Made by a program: the position numbers and the translations under genes
Notes under the pieces: model-generated
What the model was told of the DNA's origin: nothing
What the model saw: only the letters and a program-made list of their open reading frames with translations
Database searches by the model: none
Shown: in pieces, positions 25,573 through 35,117 of the stretch
Position numbering within the stretch: the stretch's first letter is position 1
Layout: each line of letters begins with the position of its first letter
Assembly: GCF_019931215.1 (NCBI RefSeq)
Contig: NZ_JAIOUB010000001.1
Span: 1,023,955 to 1,087,954 of the forward strand
Source of the DNA: Alcanivorax limicola
GTDB taxonomy: Bacteria; Pseudomonadota; Gammaproteobacteria; Pseudomonadales; Alcanivoracaceae
Length of the DNA: 64,000 nucleotides
Direction of reading: 5' to 3'

Positions 25573-25926
25573 TTTTTGCTTCCCCTGGGCAATCCAATTG
25601 TTGCAGCGACCCCGATCATACCCTGCCTACGCTACGGTGCCAGTCGGTGAAGACCACATTGCGTCCTGCCCGTCTCGCCTTGTCAATAAACGGGGTGTTT
25701 ACCCGTCATGGCCAAGCTCGCGCTGCGCGTTCACAATGTGCACCAACAACCTTGTTGCCTGTGCGCTTGAGCGCTCCGGGCTGCTGCTCCATACTATGGC
25801 CCTGTTACGAGGGTAGACGGCATGTATAGCCCGTACACGACTCCATCGGATGCGACACCATCGGTTACGACACCATGATGACGGCCCCGATGCCTGATGG
25901 CCCAACCCTGACGACCTGTTTGCGAT
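25573..25926. other. divergent intergenic region between the amidase and rnf operons
   Basis: No convincing gene is present in these 354 nt. It must hold promoters for both directions. A possible plus-strand promoter for rnfA is TTGAGC (25767) and TACTAT (25792) with a 19-nt spacer, a weak match. A three-copy 15-nt tandem repeat lies at 25838-25881 in what would be the rnf leader. No riboswitch or clear operator was recognised. Confidence 0.5.
25838..25881. repeat. 15-nt tandem repeat, three copies, in the rnf leader
   Basis: Imperfect units (consensus cgacaccatcggttr) start at 25838, 25853 and 25868; the third is shortened and diverges at its end. It lies 45 nt before the rnfA start. Confidence 0.8.
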
Positions 25927-26511
25927 ATGACTGAATATCTCCTGATTCTGGTCAGCGCGGTGCTGGTCAACAATTTCGTACTGGTCCAGTTCCTGGGCCT
26001 GTGCCCGTTCATGGGGGTTTCCAACAAAGTGGAGACCGCCATGGGCATGTCCCTGGCCACCACTTTCGTGCTGACCCTGTCGTCGGTGCTCGCCTATCTC
26101 ACCTGGGCCTACATTCTGGTGCCCTTCGAGCTGCAATATCTGCGCACCATTTCCTTCATTCTGGTGATCGCGGCAGCCGTGCAGTTCACCGAAATGTTCG
26201 TCAAGAAAGCCAGCCCGCTGCTCTACCGAGTGCTGGGCGTGTTCCTGCCGTTGATCACCTCCAACTGTGCCGTGCTGGGCGTCGCGTTGCTGAACGTGCG
26301 CGCCGAGAACACCAGCTTCCTCAGTTCGCTGACCTACGGCTTCGGCGCTGCGCTGGGCTTTTCTCTGGTGCTGGTGCTGTTTGCGGCCATGCGTGAGCGC
26401 ATTGCCGTGGCGGATGTACCGGAGGCATTTCGTGGCCCCAGCATTGGTCTGATCACCGCCGGCCTGATGTCGCTGGCATTCATGGGCTTCAGTGGTCTGA
26501 TTCGCTTATGA
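25927..26511 (+). CDS. rnfA: Rnf complex subunit A
   Basis: Integral membrane subunit of the Rnf ferredoxin:NAD+ oxidoreductase, an ion-pumping complex (called Rsx in E. coli, where it also resets SoxR). The 194 residues match the usual length, with six membrane helices and the family segments [17 protein letters not shown] and [15 protein letters not shown], both carrying the conserved Cys that ligate an intramembrane iron-sulfur centre shared with RnfE. It is the first gene of rnfABCDGE; its stop overlaps the rnfB start by 4 nt. Confidence 0.95.
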   Translation: MTEYLLILVSAVLVNNFVLVQFLGLCPFMGVSNKVETAMGMSLATTFVLTLSSVLAYLTWAYILVPFELQYLRTISFILVIAAAVQFTEMFVKKASPLLYRVLGVFLPLITSNCAVLGVALLNVRAENTSFLSSLTYGFGAALGFSLVLVLFAAMRERIAVADVPEAFRGPSIGLITAGLMSLAFMGFSGLIRL

Positions 26512-27095
26512 CGACGATCCTGATTGCTGTAGCCGCCCTGTTGGCCATGGCCGCCGTATTCGGCGCCATCCTCGGCTTTGCGTCGGAGCGCTTCCGCGTC
26601 GAGGGCGACCCCATTGTGGATCAGATCGACGCCATCCTGCCCCAGACGCAGTGCGGCCAGTGTGGTCACCCCGGCTGCCGCCCCTATGCCGAAGCCATTG
26701 CCGAGGGCGAAGAACACAACAAATGCCCGCCCGGTGGCGAAACCACCATTCAGGAACTCTCGGACCTGCTGGGGCGCGAGGTGCTGCCGCTGGACGACGA
26801 ACACGGCGATACTTCCGACATCAAGAAAGTGGCCTATATCCGCGAGGATGAGTGCATCGGTTGCACCAAATGCATCCAGGCGTGCCCGGTAGATGCCATC
26901 GTTGGCGCGGCGCGCCTGATGCACACCGTGATCGTGGATGAATGCACCGGCTGCGATCTGTGTGTGGAGCCTTGCCCGGTGGACTGCATCGACATGATCG
27001 ACGTAGCACCGACATTGCAGACCTGGGGCTGGTCGCGGCCGCCCGGCGTCGGCCATCAGCCAGCCCGCAAAATTGCGTTGGTGAACCTGCCATGA
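26508..27095 (+). CDS. rnfB: Rnf complex subunit B (iron-sulfur protein)
   Basis: Membrane-anchored electron-transfer subunit of Rnf, 195 residues. One N-terminal helix (about 2-22) is followed by the 4Fe-4S domain [19 protein letters not shown] with its later NKCPPGG Cys, then two ferredoxin-type clusters, [18 protein letters not shown] and [18 protein letters not shown]. This fits the cytoplasmic ferredoxin-facing role. It starts inside the rnfA stop and its own stop overlaps rnfC by 4 nt, so A, B and C are translationally coupled. Confidence 0.95.
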   Translation: MTTILIAVAALLAMAAVFGAILGFASERFRVEGDPIVDQIDAILPQTQCGQCGHPGCRPYAEAIAEGEEHNKCPPGGETTIQELSDLLGREVLPLDDEHGDTSDIKKVAYIREDECIGCTKCIQACPVDAIVGAARLMHTVIVDECTGCDLCVEPCPVDCIDMIDVAPTLQTWGWSRPPGVGHQPARKIALVNLP

Positions 27096-29812
27096 ATCTG
27101 CTGTCGCTGCTCAGACCCGGCAAGTCCGCGCCCGCGCGCCAGCCACTGCTGGCAGGCAATACCCGTCGGCTGCACGATTTTCATGGCGGCATACACCCGC
27201 CCCAGCACAAGACGCTGTCCAATCAGACACCCATTCGCCCGGGCCCCATACCGCACTCCCTGGTGCTGCCGCTGAACATGCACATCGGCGCCCCCGCCCT
27301 GCCCTGCGTGCAGGTGGGCGACACGGTACTCAAGGGCCAGAAGATTGCCGAACCGTCGGGCCCGGTAAGCGCCGCCGTCCATGCGCCCACGTCCGGCGTC
27401 ATCCGCGCCATCGAAGCGCGACCGATCCAGCATCCGTCCGGCCTGGATGCCCTGTGTATCGTGCTCGACAGCGACGGCGAGGATCGCTGGGCGCCCCTGA
27501 CACCGCACCCGGACTACCATCAGTTGCCCCGTGCCGAACTGGTGGGCCTGATTCGGGAAGCCGGGATTGCCGGCATGGGCGGCGCGGGGTTCCCCACCGC
27601 CATCAAGGTCAATCTGCGGGACAGCCAGCGCATCGAACAGCTGATCATCAACGCCGTGGAATGCGAGCCCTATATCACTGCCGATGATCTGCTGATGCGG
27701 GAACGGGCAGAGGGCGTCATCGCAGGCGTACAGGCGCTGCAGTACCTGGTGCAGCCGCAAGAAACCCTGATCGGCATCGAGGACAACAAGCCGGAGGCCA
27801 TCGCGGCCATGCGCGCGGCGGCGGCCGGCACCGATATCGAGATTGTCGTCGTCCCCACCAAGTATCCGTCCGGCGGGGAAAAGCAGCTGATCCAGATACT
27901 CACCGGCAAGGAAGTGCGTGCCGGCGGCCTGCCGGCCGAAGTGGGTGTGGTGTGCCACAATACCGGCACCGCCTGGGCGATCCATCGCCTGCTCAGCCAC
28001 GGCGAGCCGCTGATCAGCCGCATCACCACCCTCACCGGCACCGCGTTCAGCGCGCCGGGCAATGTCGAGGTGCTGCTCGGCACCCAGGTGAAGGACCTGC
28101 TCGCCTTCGGCGGCGTCAACTTGGCGGAGCACGGCGACTACGACGGCCGGCTGATCATGGGCGGCCCGATGATGGGCTTCAGCATCGACCACCCGACTGT
28201 ACCTGTGGTGAAGACCACCAATTGCATCATTGCCGCCCCCGCGCAGGAATTGCCGGAACCGGAACCGGAGCAACCCTGTATTCGCTGCGGCGCCTGCGCC
28301 GAGGTATGCCCGGCGGATCTGCTGCCCCAGCAGTTGTACTGGTACAGCAAAGCCGGGGAATTCGATCGCGCGCAGCACTACAACCTGATGGACTGCATTG
28401 AGTGCGGTGCCTGCGCTTACGTTTGCCCCAGCCATATTCCGCTGGTGCAGTACTACCGCTTTGCCAAGGGCGCCCTGCGCCAGCAGGCCGCAGAGCAGCA
28501 GAAAGCCGACCGCGCCCGGGAACGCTTCGAAGCCCGCACGGCACGCATCGAGCGCGAAAAAGCGGAGAAAGAAGCCAAACGTCAGGCGCGCCTGGCGGCC
28601 AATCGCCAGAAACAGGCGCCGGGCAGCAACAGCGCCCCCGCCGTGGACATGGCCGCGCTGAAAGCCGCATCCCTGGAAGCATCCTCCGCCTACAAGGCTG
28701 CCGTGAAAGCCCTGAAAGCCGCCGAAGCGGCAGGCGAGGATATTGATGCACTGCGTGCCGAGGCGGACACCCTCAAGGCCCGCGCCGATGCCGCCAAGGC
28801 GGCCGTCCGCGACGCCAAAGCCAGCGGCGCGGCTGCCACACCAGCAGCCCCAGCCAGCGATCCGGTGGCAGACCTGAAGAAAGCGGTGGCCGCAGCCTCC
28901 TCCGCTTACAAGCAGGCGGTCAAGGCGGCGAAAGAGGCCGAGGCCTCAGGCAGCGCCGAGGCCGCCGCACTGCGCGCCGAAGCAGATACCCTCAAGGGGC
29001 GTGCCGACGAACTCAAGAATGCCCTGCGCGAGGCCAAGGACCAGGCCCCCGCCGTGACAGCCGCGCCGCCGGCAGCAGACCCCGTCGCCGAGCTGAAGAA
29101 AGCCGTTGGCGAGGCCTCCAGCCAGTACAAGAATGCGCTGAAGGCCGCCAAGGCCGCCGCCGAAGACAATGCCGACGATGCCGATGCCCTGCGTGCCAGA
29201 GCAGACGAACTGAAAGCCCGCGCTGACCAGCTCAAGGCGGAACTGCGTGACGCGAAAGACCGAGCCCCGGCGGTCACTGTCGCGCCGGTCTCATCGGTCT
29301 CACCGGCTACATCGACCATGCCGACAGAGACAGACGCCGCTGCCCCCGTCGCCGCAAGCACCGATGCAGAAAGCGCGGCCCGGGCAAAGCGCATGAAGGC
29401 ACTGAAAACCGCCTTCAACATGGCCAACAAGCAGTGGAAAGACGCCTCTGCGGCGCTCGAGCGGGCAACCCGGGAAGGCGCTGATGATCTGGATGTGCAA
29501 CAGGCGCGTGTCGACAAGCTGAAGAAAAAAGCCGATCTGGCCAAAACCCAGCTGAACCTGCTGGTGGACGAGGCCAAGGCGGCCATGAAACAGGCCACCG
29601 GCAGCGACCTGAAAACCCTCAAACTCGCCGCCGCGCGCACCGAGAGCGCCGCGCGGGAAAAAACGGCCGCCCTGGCCGCAGCCCGCGAGGCTGGCGATGA
29701 GGCGCAAATAGCGGTACTTCAACAGGAATTGGCCGCCGCCGAGCAAGCAGCGCTTGAGGCCGCCCGCACACTCAAGCAGGCGGTTGCCGACCAGGGGCTT
29801 GCTGATGTCTGA
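27092..29812 (+). CDS. rnfC: Rnf complex subunit C with long repetitive C-terminal tail
   Basis: Soluble NADH-, FMN- and iron-sulfur-binding subunit. The product is 906 residues. The N-terminal 450 hold the core: [22 protein letters not shown] (nucleotide loop), [13 protein letters not shown], and two 4Fe-4S motifs, [12 protein letters not shown] (about 395) and [12 protein letters not shown] (about 434). A basic helix follows, then about 390 residues of Ala-, Lys- and Asp-rich coiled coil with three clear repeats starting at nt 28646, 28859 and 29078 (71 and 73 residues apart) and two more divergent ones. E. coli RsxC (740 residues) has a shorter tail of this kind. ATG 27092 overlaps the rnfB stop. 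Confidence 0.94.
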   Translation: MNLLSLLRPGKSAPARQPLLAGNTRRLHDFHGGIHPPQHKTLSNQTPIRPGPIPHSLVLPLNMHIGAPALPCVQVGDTVLKGQKIAEPSGPVSAAVHAPTSGVIRAIEARPIQHPSGLDALCIVLDSDGEDRWAPLTPHPDYHQLPRAELVGLIREAGIAGMGGAGFPTAIKVNLRDSQRIEQLIINAVECEPYITADDLLMRERAEGVIAGVQALQYLVQPQETLIGIEDNKPEAIAAMRAAAAGTDIEIVVVPTKYPSGGEKQLIQILTGKEVRAGGLPAEVGVVCHNTGTAWAIHRLLSHGEPLISRITTLTGTAFSAPGNVEVLLGTQVKDLLAFGGVNLAEHGDYDGRLIMGGPMMGFSIDHPTVPVVKTTNCIIAAPAQELPEPEPEQPCIRCGACAEVCPADLLPQQLYWYSKAGEFDRAQHYNLMDCIECGACAYVCPSHIPLVQYYRFAKGALRQQAAEQQKADRARERFEARTARIEREKAEKEAKRQARLAANRQKQAPGSNSAPAVDMAALKAASLEASSAYKAAVKALKAAEAAGEDIDALRAEADTLKARADAAKAAVRDAKASGAAATPAAPASDPVADLKKAVAAASSAYKQAVKAAKEAEASGSAEAAALRAEADTLKGRADELKNALREAKDQAPAVTAAPPAADPVAELKKAVGEASSQYKNALKAAKAAAEDNADDADALRARADELKARADQLKAELRDAKDRAPAVTVAPVSSVSPATSTMPTETDAAAPVAASTDAESAARAKRMKALKTAFNMANKQWKDASAALERATREGADDLDVQQARVDKLKKKADLAKTQLNLLVDEAKAAMKQATGSDLKTLKLAAARTESAAREKTAALAAAREAGDEAQIAVLQQELAAAEQAALEAARTLKQAVADQGLADV

Positions 29813-29842
29813 CGCGCTCATGTACGACAAGGACACCCGCTG

Positions 29843-30868
29843 ATGGCCCTGATCAAGGTCACCTCACCCCATGCCACCGGCCAGCAACGCACCGGCCGGT
29901 TGATGCGCGAAGTCATGCTCGCCACCCTGCCCGGGCTGGCGGTGCTGACCTGGCTGTTTGGCTGGGGCTCACTGATCAATGTGATCTGGGCGATGCTGAT
30001 TGCGCTGGCCAGCGAAGCAGCGGTGCTCAAGGCGCGGGGCAAGGCCGTGGGCTTTTATCTGCGCGACAACAGTGCGCTGGTGACCGCCGTGCTGCTGGCG
30101 CTGGCAATACCGCCTTCCGCACCCTGGTGGCTGACACTGATCGGCGTCAGCTTCTCCATTGTGGTAGCCAAGCAGCTCTATGGCGGGCTGGGCATGAATC
30201 CCTTCAACCCCGCCATGGCCGGGTACGTGCTGCTGCTGATTTCCTTCCCCATCGAGATGACGCGCTGGTTTGCGCCGGGCGAGGGGCCCGAGTATTTCAT
30301 GGGCTCGGTGCAGCTGTTCCTGGGGCGGTATGCCGAGACCGTAGACCTGATGACGGGGGCGACGCCGCTGGACAGCTTCCGCACCTGGGCTGGCGACGCT
30401 GCGGCGCTGGCCAATGAGCAGATCCTGCATGGCGTCTTCGCCGGGGTCGGCTGGGAATGGGTTAACGTAGCGTTTCTGCTCGGCGGCCTGTACCTGCTGT
30501 GGCGCGGTATCATCACCTGGCATATCCCGGCCGGTTTCCTCGGCGGCCTGGCGCTGTGCGCCCTGCCCTTCTGGCTGTATGACCCGGTACGCTTCGCCAG
30601 CCCGTTGTTCCATCTGTTCAGCGGTGCCGCCATGTTCGGGGCTTTTTTCATTGCCACCGACCCGGTCTCTGCCGCCACCAGCCGATGGGGCCGGCTGATC
30701 TATGCCGCCCTGATCGGCGTGCTGATCTGGGTCATTCGCAGCCTGGGGGGCTACCCTGACGCGGTCGCTTTTGCCGTGCTGTTGCTGAACCTGGCGGCCC
30801 CGACCATTGATTACTACACCCAGCCCCGCACCTACGGCCACGACAAAGCCAAACGGAGGACCGGCTGA
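29843..30868 (+). CDS. rnfD: Rnf complex subunit D
   Basis: Integral membrane flavoprotein subunit of Rnf, 341 residues with nine to ten helices. The covalent FMN attachment threonine lies in DLMTGATPLDSF (the TGAT-type motif), as in NqrB/RnfD relatives. Other landmarks are LYGGLGMNPFNPAMAGYVLL and FFIATDPVSAATSRWGR. It starts 30 nt after rnfC, the only gap of more than a few bases inside the operon. The stop shares a base with the rnfG start. Confidence 0.94.
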   Translation: MALIKVTSPHATGQQRTGRLMREVMLATLPGLAVLTWLFGWGSLINVIWAMLIALASEAAVLKARGKAVGFYLRDNSALVTAVLLALAIPPSAPWWLTLIGVSFSIVVAKQLYGGLGMNPFNPAMAGYVLLLISFPIEMTRWFAPGEGPEYFMGSVQLFLGRYAETVDLMTGATPLDSFRTWAGDAAALANEQILHGVFAGVGWEWVNVAFLLGGLYLLWRGIITWHIPAGFLGGLALCALPFWLYDPVRFASPLFHLFSGAAMFGAFFIATDPVSAATSRWGRLIYAALIGVLIWVIRSLGGYPDAVAFAVLLLNLAAPTIDYYTQPRTYGHDKAKRRTG

Positions 30869-31521
30869 TGCACCAGGCGATCATCCGCAACGCCGTGATC
30901 CTCGGCCTGTTTGCCATCGCCACAGCAGCAATGCTGGCGTGGACCAACGACCGCACCCGCGACCGGGTCGCCTGCAACAGGCAGTTCGCGCTGGAAGAAT
31001 CCCTGCTGGCGGTGATGCCCGCCACGCACGCCGACAACAGCCTGCTGGAAGATCGCATTACCGTCACCGATTCCCGCCTGGGCCGGAGCCGCTACTCCCT
31101 GTACCGGGCGCGTCTGGACGGCGCCCCCAGTGGTGCAGTGCTTGAAGCCGCCGCGCCCGATGGCTACGGTGGCAATATCGCCATGCTCATCGGTGTGGAC
31201 TATGACGGGGTCATTACTGGCGTCAGAATCGTCCCGCCGCATAATGAAACGCCCGGGCTGGGCGACAAGATCGAAACGCGCAAGTCCGACTGGATCCTGA
31301 GTTTTGACGGCCGTTCCCTGGCGGACACGCCGCCGAAGGACTGGGCCGTACGTCAGGACGGTGGCGACTTCGACAGCTTCACCGGCGCGACCATTACCCC
31401 GCGCGCGGTTGTTGGCGCCGTATATCGAGCTCTGGACTTTTATCAGGCGCAGCGCGACAGTCTCTTCGCTGCAGAATCAGAAGCCGCCCCGGACATGAGC
31501 GGCTGCGGGAGCAGGTCATGA
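30868..31521 (+). CDS. rnfG: Rnf complex subunit G
   Basis: Membrane-anchored flavoprotein subunit, 217 residues. One N-terminal helix (about 8-25) anchors a periplasmic FMN-binding domain; the FMN-linked Thr is in [18 protein letters not shown], and the preceding [12 protein letters not shown] is the family hallmark. The C-terminal 30 residues are variable. It overlaps rnfD by 1 nt and rnfE by 4 nt, so it sits in a tightly coupled run. Confidence 0.93.
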   Translation: MHQAIIRNAVILGLFAIATAAMLAWTNDRTRDRVACNRQFALEESLLAVMPATHADNSLLEDRITVTDSRLGRSRYSLYRARLDGAPSGAVLEAAAPDGYGGNIAMLIGVDYDGVITGVRIVPPHNETPGLGDKIETRKSDWILSFDGRSLADTPPKDWAVRQDGGDFDSFTGATITPRAVVGAVYRALDFYQAQRDSLFAAESEAAPDMSGCGSRS

Positions 31522-32297
31522 GCAGTACCGACACCACCGCCCCGACCGGCATTGACCTTGAGCAGGATACGACGCCTGCCGCGACGCCCACGGCGGACTA
31601 TGGCGCACTGACCAACAACGGCCTGTGGAAAAACAATCCGGCCACCGTTCAGCTTCTGGGCCTGTGCCCCCTGCTGGCGGTGACCGGCACGGTCGTCAAT
31701 TCCCTTGGCCTGGGTCTGGCCACCATGGCGGTGCTGATCGCCTCGAATCTCGTCGTATCGCTCATCCGTGATGTCGTCACACCCGCGGTGCGTCTGCCCG
31801 CCTTCGTGATGATCATTGCGGCGCTGGTGACGGTCATTGAAATGGTCATGCAGGCGTTTACCTTCGAGCTGTACGAGATCCTCGGCATCTTCATTCCGCT
31901 GATCGTCACCAACTGTGCCATCCTCGGGCGCGCTGACGCTTTCGCCTCCAAGAATGCGCCATTGCCAGCGGCGTACGACGGCTTCGTCATGGGGCTGGGC
32001 TTTCTGCTGATCCTGGTCTTGCTCGGCGCCATGCGCGAGGCGGTGGGTGAAGGCACGCTGTTTGCCAATATGCACCTGCTGTTCGGCGAGATGGCGCGGG
32101 ACTGGCAGATCACCCTGGTCGCCGACTACCGGGGCTTCCTGGTGGCGATCCTGCCCCCCGGCGCTTTCATCGGCCTGGGACTGATCATTGCCGGCAAGAA
32201 CGTGATCGACAAATTCATCCGCGAGCGCGCCCGGCGCCAGCAAGGCCCAGTGATCAAGGGCAACCGCCGCGTCCGCACCACCGGCAGTGTGAACTGA
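31518..32297 (+). CDS. rnfE: Rnf complex subunit E
   Basis: Integral membrane subunit that pairs with RnfA, 259 residues. Six helices and the segments [20 protein letters not shown] and [16 protein letters not shown] place the conserved Cys residues of the shared intramembrane cluster. The first 30 residues are a polar Thr- and Ala-rich extension not usual for RnfE. In many gammaproteobacteria nth follows directly; here five other reading frames intervene. Its end is 22 nt from the convergent DUF1330 gene. Confidence 0.93.
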   Translation: MSSTDTTAPTGIDLEQDTTPAATPTADYGALTNNGLWKNNPATVQLLGLCPLLAVTGTVVNSLGLGLATMAVLIASNLVVSLIRDVVTPAVRLPAFVMIIAALVTVIEMVMQAFTFELYEILGIFIPLIVTNCAILGRADAFASKNAPLPAAYDGFVMGLGFLLILVLLGAMREAVGEGTLFANMHLLFGEMARDWQITLVADYRGFLVAILPPGAFIGLGLIIAGKNVIDKFIRERARRQQGPVIKGNRRVRTTGSVN

Positions 32298-32319
32298 CGC
32301 TACACCGTTTACGCCGACG

Positions 32320-32730
32320 CTACCCCAGCGGCTGCTCCACATTGGCGATCAGGCGTGCATCCTCCAGCGCAGCGCTGCGATGCCGCGTTGCGGCCCGGTA
32401 CTCCGGGTCCGCCAGCATGCTGGCAAACGCGGCCGCCGAGGGGTAGCGCACCAGCAGCACTTCATCCCACTGCTCCCCTTCTGGCGCAATCACTGACGCC
32501 TGCGTACGGCCCATCCATACCAGCTGGCCACCGACACCCTGCACCTTCGCCAGCGCCGTTTTTGAATATTCCCCATAGGCCTGACGGCCACTGCGCGCCG
32601 GTTCACTGGCATCGCTGTACTGCGCCTGGTCGCGAAAGCGCAGCAGGTTGAGCATGACGAGGGGCGTGTCCTGCGGCAGGCTGGCCAGCAATGCGGGCAG
32701 CTGCTTCGGGTCCGGATCAATGGTGGGCAT
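32320..32730 (-). CDS. DUF1330 family protein
   Basis: A 136-residue cytoplasmic protein of the dimeric alpha/beta-barrel fold group. The pattern PLVMLNLLRFRDQAQY, YGEYSKTALAKVQGVGGQLVW and WDEVLLVRYPSAAAFASML followed by DPEYRAATRHRSAAL matches the DUF1330 / NIPSNAP-like group. No enzymatic function is assigned to the family. ATG 32730 has GGAGAG about 6 nt upstream and is favoured over longer in-frame extensions that look non-coding. It is convergent with rnfE. Confidence 0.75.
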   Translation of the reverse strand: MPTIDPDPKQLPALLASLPQDTPLVMLNLLRFRDQAQYSDASEPARSGRQAYGEYSKTALAKVQGVGGQLVWMGRTQASVIAPEGEQWDEVLLVRYPSAAAFASMLADPEYRAATRHRSAALEDARLIANVEQPLG

Positions 32731-32948
32731 GATGCTCTCCGTTGTGGGTCCACGTATGGGTGCTTGTGTGGATGCGTGGCAGGAATTGTCGAGGCCCCAG
32801 TCTTGCCGCCCGCGCCCGTCGGCACAATGACCGGAAATAGCCGGCCCTGACCGGACAGCACTTCCCCGCTTTTTCCACATTTCCGCCCGCTTTACACCAC
32901 GATTGCCTGTCTTAATCAGCGTATCGAATCCATGCAAGGAGAGACGAG

Positions 32949-33596
32949 ATGGACAAGACCAACCTGATTGCCCTGTCTGCCGCCGGCATCATCGGCCTCT
33001 CGGGCGTCGGCTTCGGCGCCTACCAGGCCGGTGCTCGCCAGGCAGACGCGCCCGTCGCGTTCCAGGACGAGACTTTCCATGACGAAACTTTCCACGACAA
33101 AAAAGAGCCGATCCACGACAAGGTCGCGGATCAGGCTGTCGAGCCTGTCGCCCCGGCAGCGCCAACCCTGGCCCATGTACTGAACGTCGAGCCCATCAGC
33201 CGCAGCTGGCAGGTACCCCGTGAGGACTGCCACGTCGTCGAGGTCCAGCGCCAGGCGCCGATCACCAGCGAACACAACACCGCAGGCACCCTGATCGGCG
33301 CTGTCGTCGGCGGCGTGCTGGGCAATCAGGTGGGAGGCGGCAACGGCAAGAAGGTCGCCACCGCCGCGGGCATTCTCGCGGGCGGCTACACCGGCAACCG
33401 TATCCAGGACAACCAGCAACGCAGCCGCACCTACACGACCACCGAACTGCAGTGCAGCACCGTCTACGACACCCGCAGCGAGACCACCGGTTATACCGTG
33501 ACCTACCTGCTGGGCGATGAACGCGGCAGCGTGCGCATGGACCACCGCCCCGGCGACACCCTGCCGGTGCGCGATGGCCAGGTCGTCATTCGCTGA
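32949..33596 (+). CDS. glycine-zipper 2TM-domain protein (17-kDa-antigen-like)
   Basis: A 215-residue envelope protein starting after AAGGAGAG at ATG 32949. The N-terminus is a hydrophobic signal or anchor (about 6-27). Residues about 113-160 form the glycine-zipper domain (GTLIGAVVGGVLGNQVGGG and the following GGYTGNRIQ), as in Rickettsia 17-kDa antigen and SlyB-like proteins. After it comes a conserved C-terminal domain with a CSTVYDTRSE motif. A His- and Asp-rich spacer contains a duplicated five-residue unit. The role is unknown; related proteins are linked to envelope integrity. Confidence 0.75.
   Translation: MDKTNLIALSAAGIIGLSGVGFGAYQAGARQADAPVAFQDETFHDETFHDKKEPIHDKVADQAVEPVAPAAPTLAHVLNVEPISRSWQVPREDCHVVEVQRQAPITSEHNTAGTLIGAVVGGVLGNQVGGGNGKKVATAAGILAGGYTGNRIQDNQQRSRTYTTTELQCSTVYDTRSETTGYTVTYLLGDERGSVRMDHRPGDTLPVRDGQVVIR
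33069..33098 (+). repeat. 15-nt tandem repeat inside the glycine-zipper gene
   Basis: Two 15-nt units (consensus garactttccaygac) at 33069 and 33084, in frame, duplicating the residues ETFHD. Confidence 0.85.
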
Positions 33597-33628
33597 ACCC
33601 TCCCCGGTGGTCAACCCTCCCGGTGGCG
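33596..33628. repeat. 16-17-nt direct repeat spanning two convergent gene ends
   Basis: Two near-identical units (aaccctccccggtggtc and a 16-nt variant) at 33596 and 33613. They cover the end of the glycine-zipper gene and the stop codon of the HAD hydrolase gene. Confidence 0.8.
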
Positions 33629-34444
33629 CGTGACCCGGATATTCTGCGCCTGCAGATGCCGGGCCATCGCCACCAGCGCAGGCAAATCCGTGACCACCGC
33701 GTCGGGCAGTGACGGATGACGCTGGGTACCGGGAAAGATCTTGTCCAGCCACGCCTGATCCCAGTGGGCGCCATTATAGAAAATCGACGTAACCCCCGCT
33801 GCCTTGGCCGCAATCACATCCGTCGTGCTGTCGCCCAGATACCAGCACGCCTCCGACGGCAGCCTCCCCAGGCGTGATAATGCCGTCAGCAACATATCCG
33901 GCGCCGGTTTGCGGCGCGGCACATCATTGCCGCACACCATGACATCGAACAGATCCGCCCAACCGCCTTCCTCCACCCGCGCGACTTCCTGTTCCATGAA
34001 CTCGCGACTGCGATTGGAGATCAGCCCCAGCGCAATGCCCAGCTCCCGCAGCTTCGTCAACTGCACCCGCGCATCCGCCTCCAGCGGCGCCACCTCCCCC
34101 ACATGCTGGCGATAGGCGCTGTCGAACGCCAGATGCGCGCGCCGCTTGGCGTCCTCGTCATTCCCGAACAGCACCTCAAAGATATCCGTACGCGAAATCT
34201 TGCGCGCCGCCACCACCTTCGGATGCAAACGCTGATGGTCTCGCACGTACTTCACCAGCTTCGCATCCTCTACCGTCTTCGACTGCTCCGCCGTCAACAA
34301 CCGCTCCAGCAACCCCAACTCGCGTAAACGCGGCAACACATCGTCCACCGCGTGATACATGGCATCGTGGGTATTCACCAACGTCGCATGCCAATCAATC
34401 AGTATGACGTCCGGCTGCGCATGCGGCAGTGCCAGTATGCTCAT
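33611..34444 (-). CDS. HAD-superfamily hydrolase with altered motif I
   Basis: A 277-residue HAD-fold protein. Start ATG 34444 has GGGAG about 7 nt upstream. Motif I reads ILIDWHATLVNT: the nucleophile Asp17 is present but the usual Asp two residues later is His19. Motif II (GLISNRS), motif III Lys (RRKPAPDMLL) and motif IV (YLGDSTTDV) are intact. A helical cap domain lies between about 30 and 125. Substitution of the second Asp is known in HAD enzymes that are not simple phosphatases, such as phosphonatases (Ala) and dehalogenases (Tyr or similar). Its substrate is unknown. Confidence 0.8.
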   Translation of the reverse strand: MSILALPHAQPDVILIDWHATLVNTHDAMYHAVDDVLPRLRELGLLERLLTAEQSKTVEDAKLVKYVRDHQRLHPKVVAARKISRTDIFEVLFGNDEDAKRRAHLAFDSAYRQHVGEVAPLEADARVQLTKLRELGIALGLISNRSREFMEQEVARVEEGGWADLFDVMVCGNDVPRRKPAPDMLLTALSRLGRLPSEACWYLGDSTTDVIAAKAAGVTSIFYNGAHWDQAWLDKIFPGTQRHPSLPDAVVTDLPALVAMARHLQAQNIRVTRHREG

Positions 34445-34558
34445 CCATCTCTCCCGAATGGCGGATCTCCTACCTCTTCTATCAGCAACCGCTGACAACA
34501 GCCAGTCAACCAACGGTCCATACTTGACGGCGCACCTCCGCCCTGAGAAACTACAAAG

Positions 34559-34566
34559 TAATTACA
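34559..34566. promoter_or_regulatory. palindrome just upstream of brnT, candidate autoregulatory operator
   Basis: GTAATTAC, a perfect 8-bp palindrome ending 2 nt before the brnT start codon; a TTGACG element lies about 30 nt further upstream (34525). BrnA antitoxins bind palindromic sites at their own promoter, so this is a reasonable but unproven candidate. Confidence 0.3.
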
Positions 34567-34568
34567 TT

Positions 34569-35099
34569 ATGATCACGTTCGAGTGGGATGACAGCAAAGC
34601 CAGCACCAACCAGCGCAAGCACCGCGTCAGCTTCAAGGAAGCCGCCACGGTGTTTGATGATGACACGGGGCTTGTGATCTGCGACCCGGATCACCCTCAC
34701 GAGGACCGTTTCGTCTTGCTCGGCCTGAGCCGGCGTATGAACCTGCTGGTGGTCTGCCACACCTGGCGCAGCGACGATGTCATCCGGCTGATTTCCGCCC
34801 GCCGAGCCAGCCCCGGCGAGGGAAATCAGTATTTCAGTCAGCAGAAGCCCACAGGGGTAATGGATATGCGCAGCGAATACGACTTCAGCAACGCCCGGCC
34901 CAGCCCGTACAGCAAGCGCGAGCGCAAGCAGATCACCATCCGCCTGGAAGCCGCGACCATCGATTATTTCAAGACCATGGCCGACGAGATGGGCATGCCC
35001 TACCAGAGCCTGATCAACCTGTATCTGCGCGATTGCGCCGAAAAGCAGCGCAAACTTGCCCTGCACTGGCAGAACGAGGACGCGCCACAGGAACAATAA
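34569..35099 (+). CDS. brnT: BrnT-type toxin and BrnA-type antitoxin in one continuous reading frame
   Basis: Type II toxin-antitoxin module. From ATG 34569 the frame runs 176 codons. Residues 1 to about 88 are BrnT, a small ribonuclease (FEWDDSKASTNQRKHRVSF, VFDDDTGLVICDPDH, VIRLISARRASPGEGNQY). Residues 98-176 are BrnA (MRSEYDFSNARPSPYSKRE, then KQITIRLEAATIDYFKTMA and MGMPYQSLINLYLRDCAEK), a ribbon-helix-helix antitoxin. Normally these are separate genes with a short overlap. Here no stop separates them; TAATG at 34858 sits in another frame, as if a small indel near the toxin end fused them. Internal initiation at 34860 or 34866 could still make free BrnA. Confidence 0.8.
   Translation: MITFEWDDSKASTNQRKHRVSFKEAATVFDDDTGLVICDPDHPHEDRFVLLGLSRRMNLLVVCHTWRSDDVIRLISARRASPGEGNQYFSQQKPTGVMDMRSEYDFSNARPSPYSKRERKQITIRLEAATIDYFKTMADEMGMPYQSLINLYLRDCAEKQRKLALHWQNEDAPQEQ
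34860..35099 (+). CDS. brnA: BrnA-type antitoxin (probable internal start in the brnT frame)
   Basis: Ribbon-helix-helix antitoxin expected to neutralise BrnT and repress the operon. Candidate starts are ATG 34860 and ATG 34866; AGGGG at 34852 lies 9 nt before the second, the better spacing. The N-terminal EYDFSNARPSPYSKRERKQ and the helix region PYQSLINLYLRDCAEK are characteristic. Listed separately because the upstream toxin is in the same frame without an intervening stop, and the independent product is what the family usually makes. About 77-79 residues. Confidence 0.65.
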   Translation: MDMRSEYDFSNARPSPYSKRERKQITIRLEAATIDYFKTMADEMGMPYQSLINLYLRDCAEKQRKLALHWQNEDAPQEQ

Positions 35100-35117
35100 G
35101 TCACGGGAACAATAGAA
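35086..35117. repeat. 16-nt direct repeat at the brnA stop codon
   Basis: Two adjacent units (consensus cacrggaacaatarrw, few differences) at 35086 and 35102; the first contains the stop codon of the BrnT-BrnA frame. Confidence 0.75.

Noticed and set aside
27056-28435. 459-codon minus-strand open frame
   Set aside because: Antisense to rnfC, whose iron-sulfur motifs are intact.
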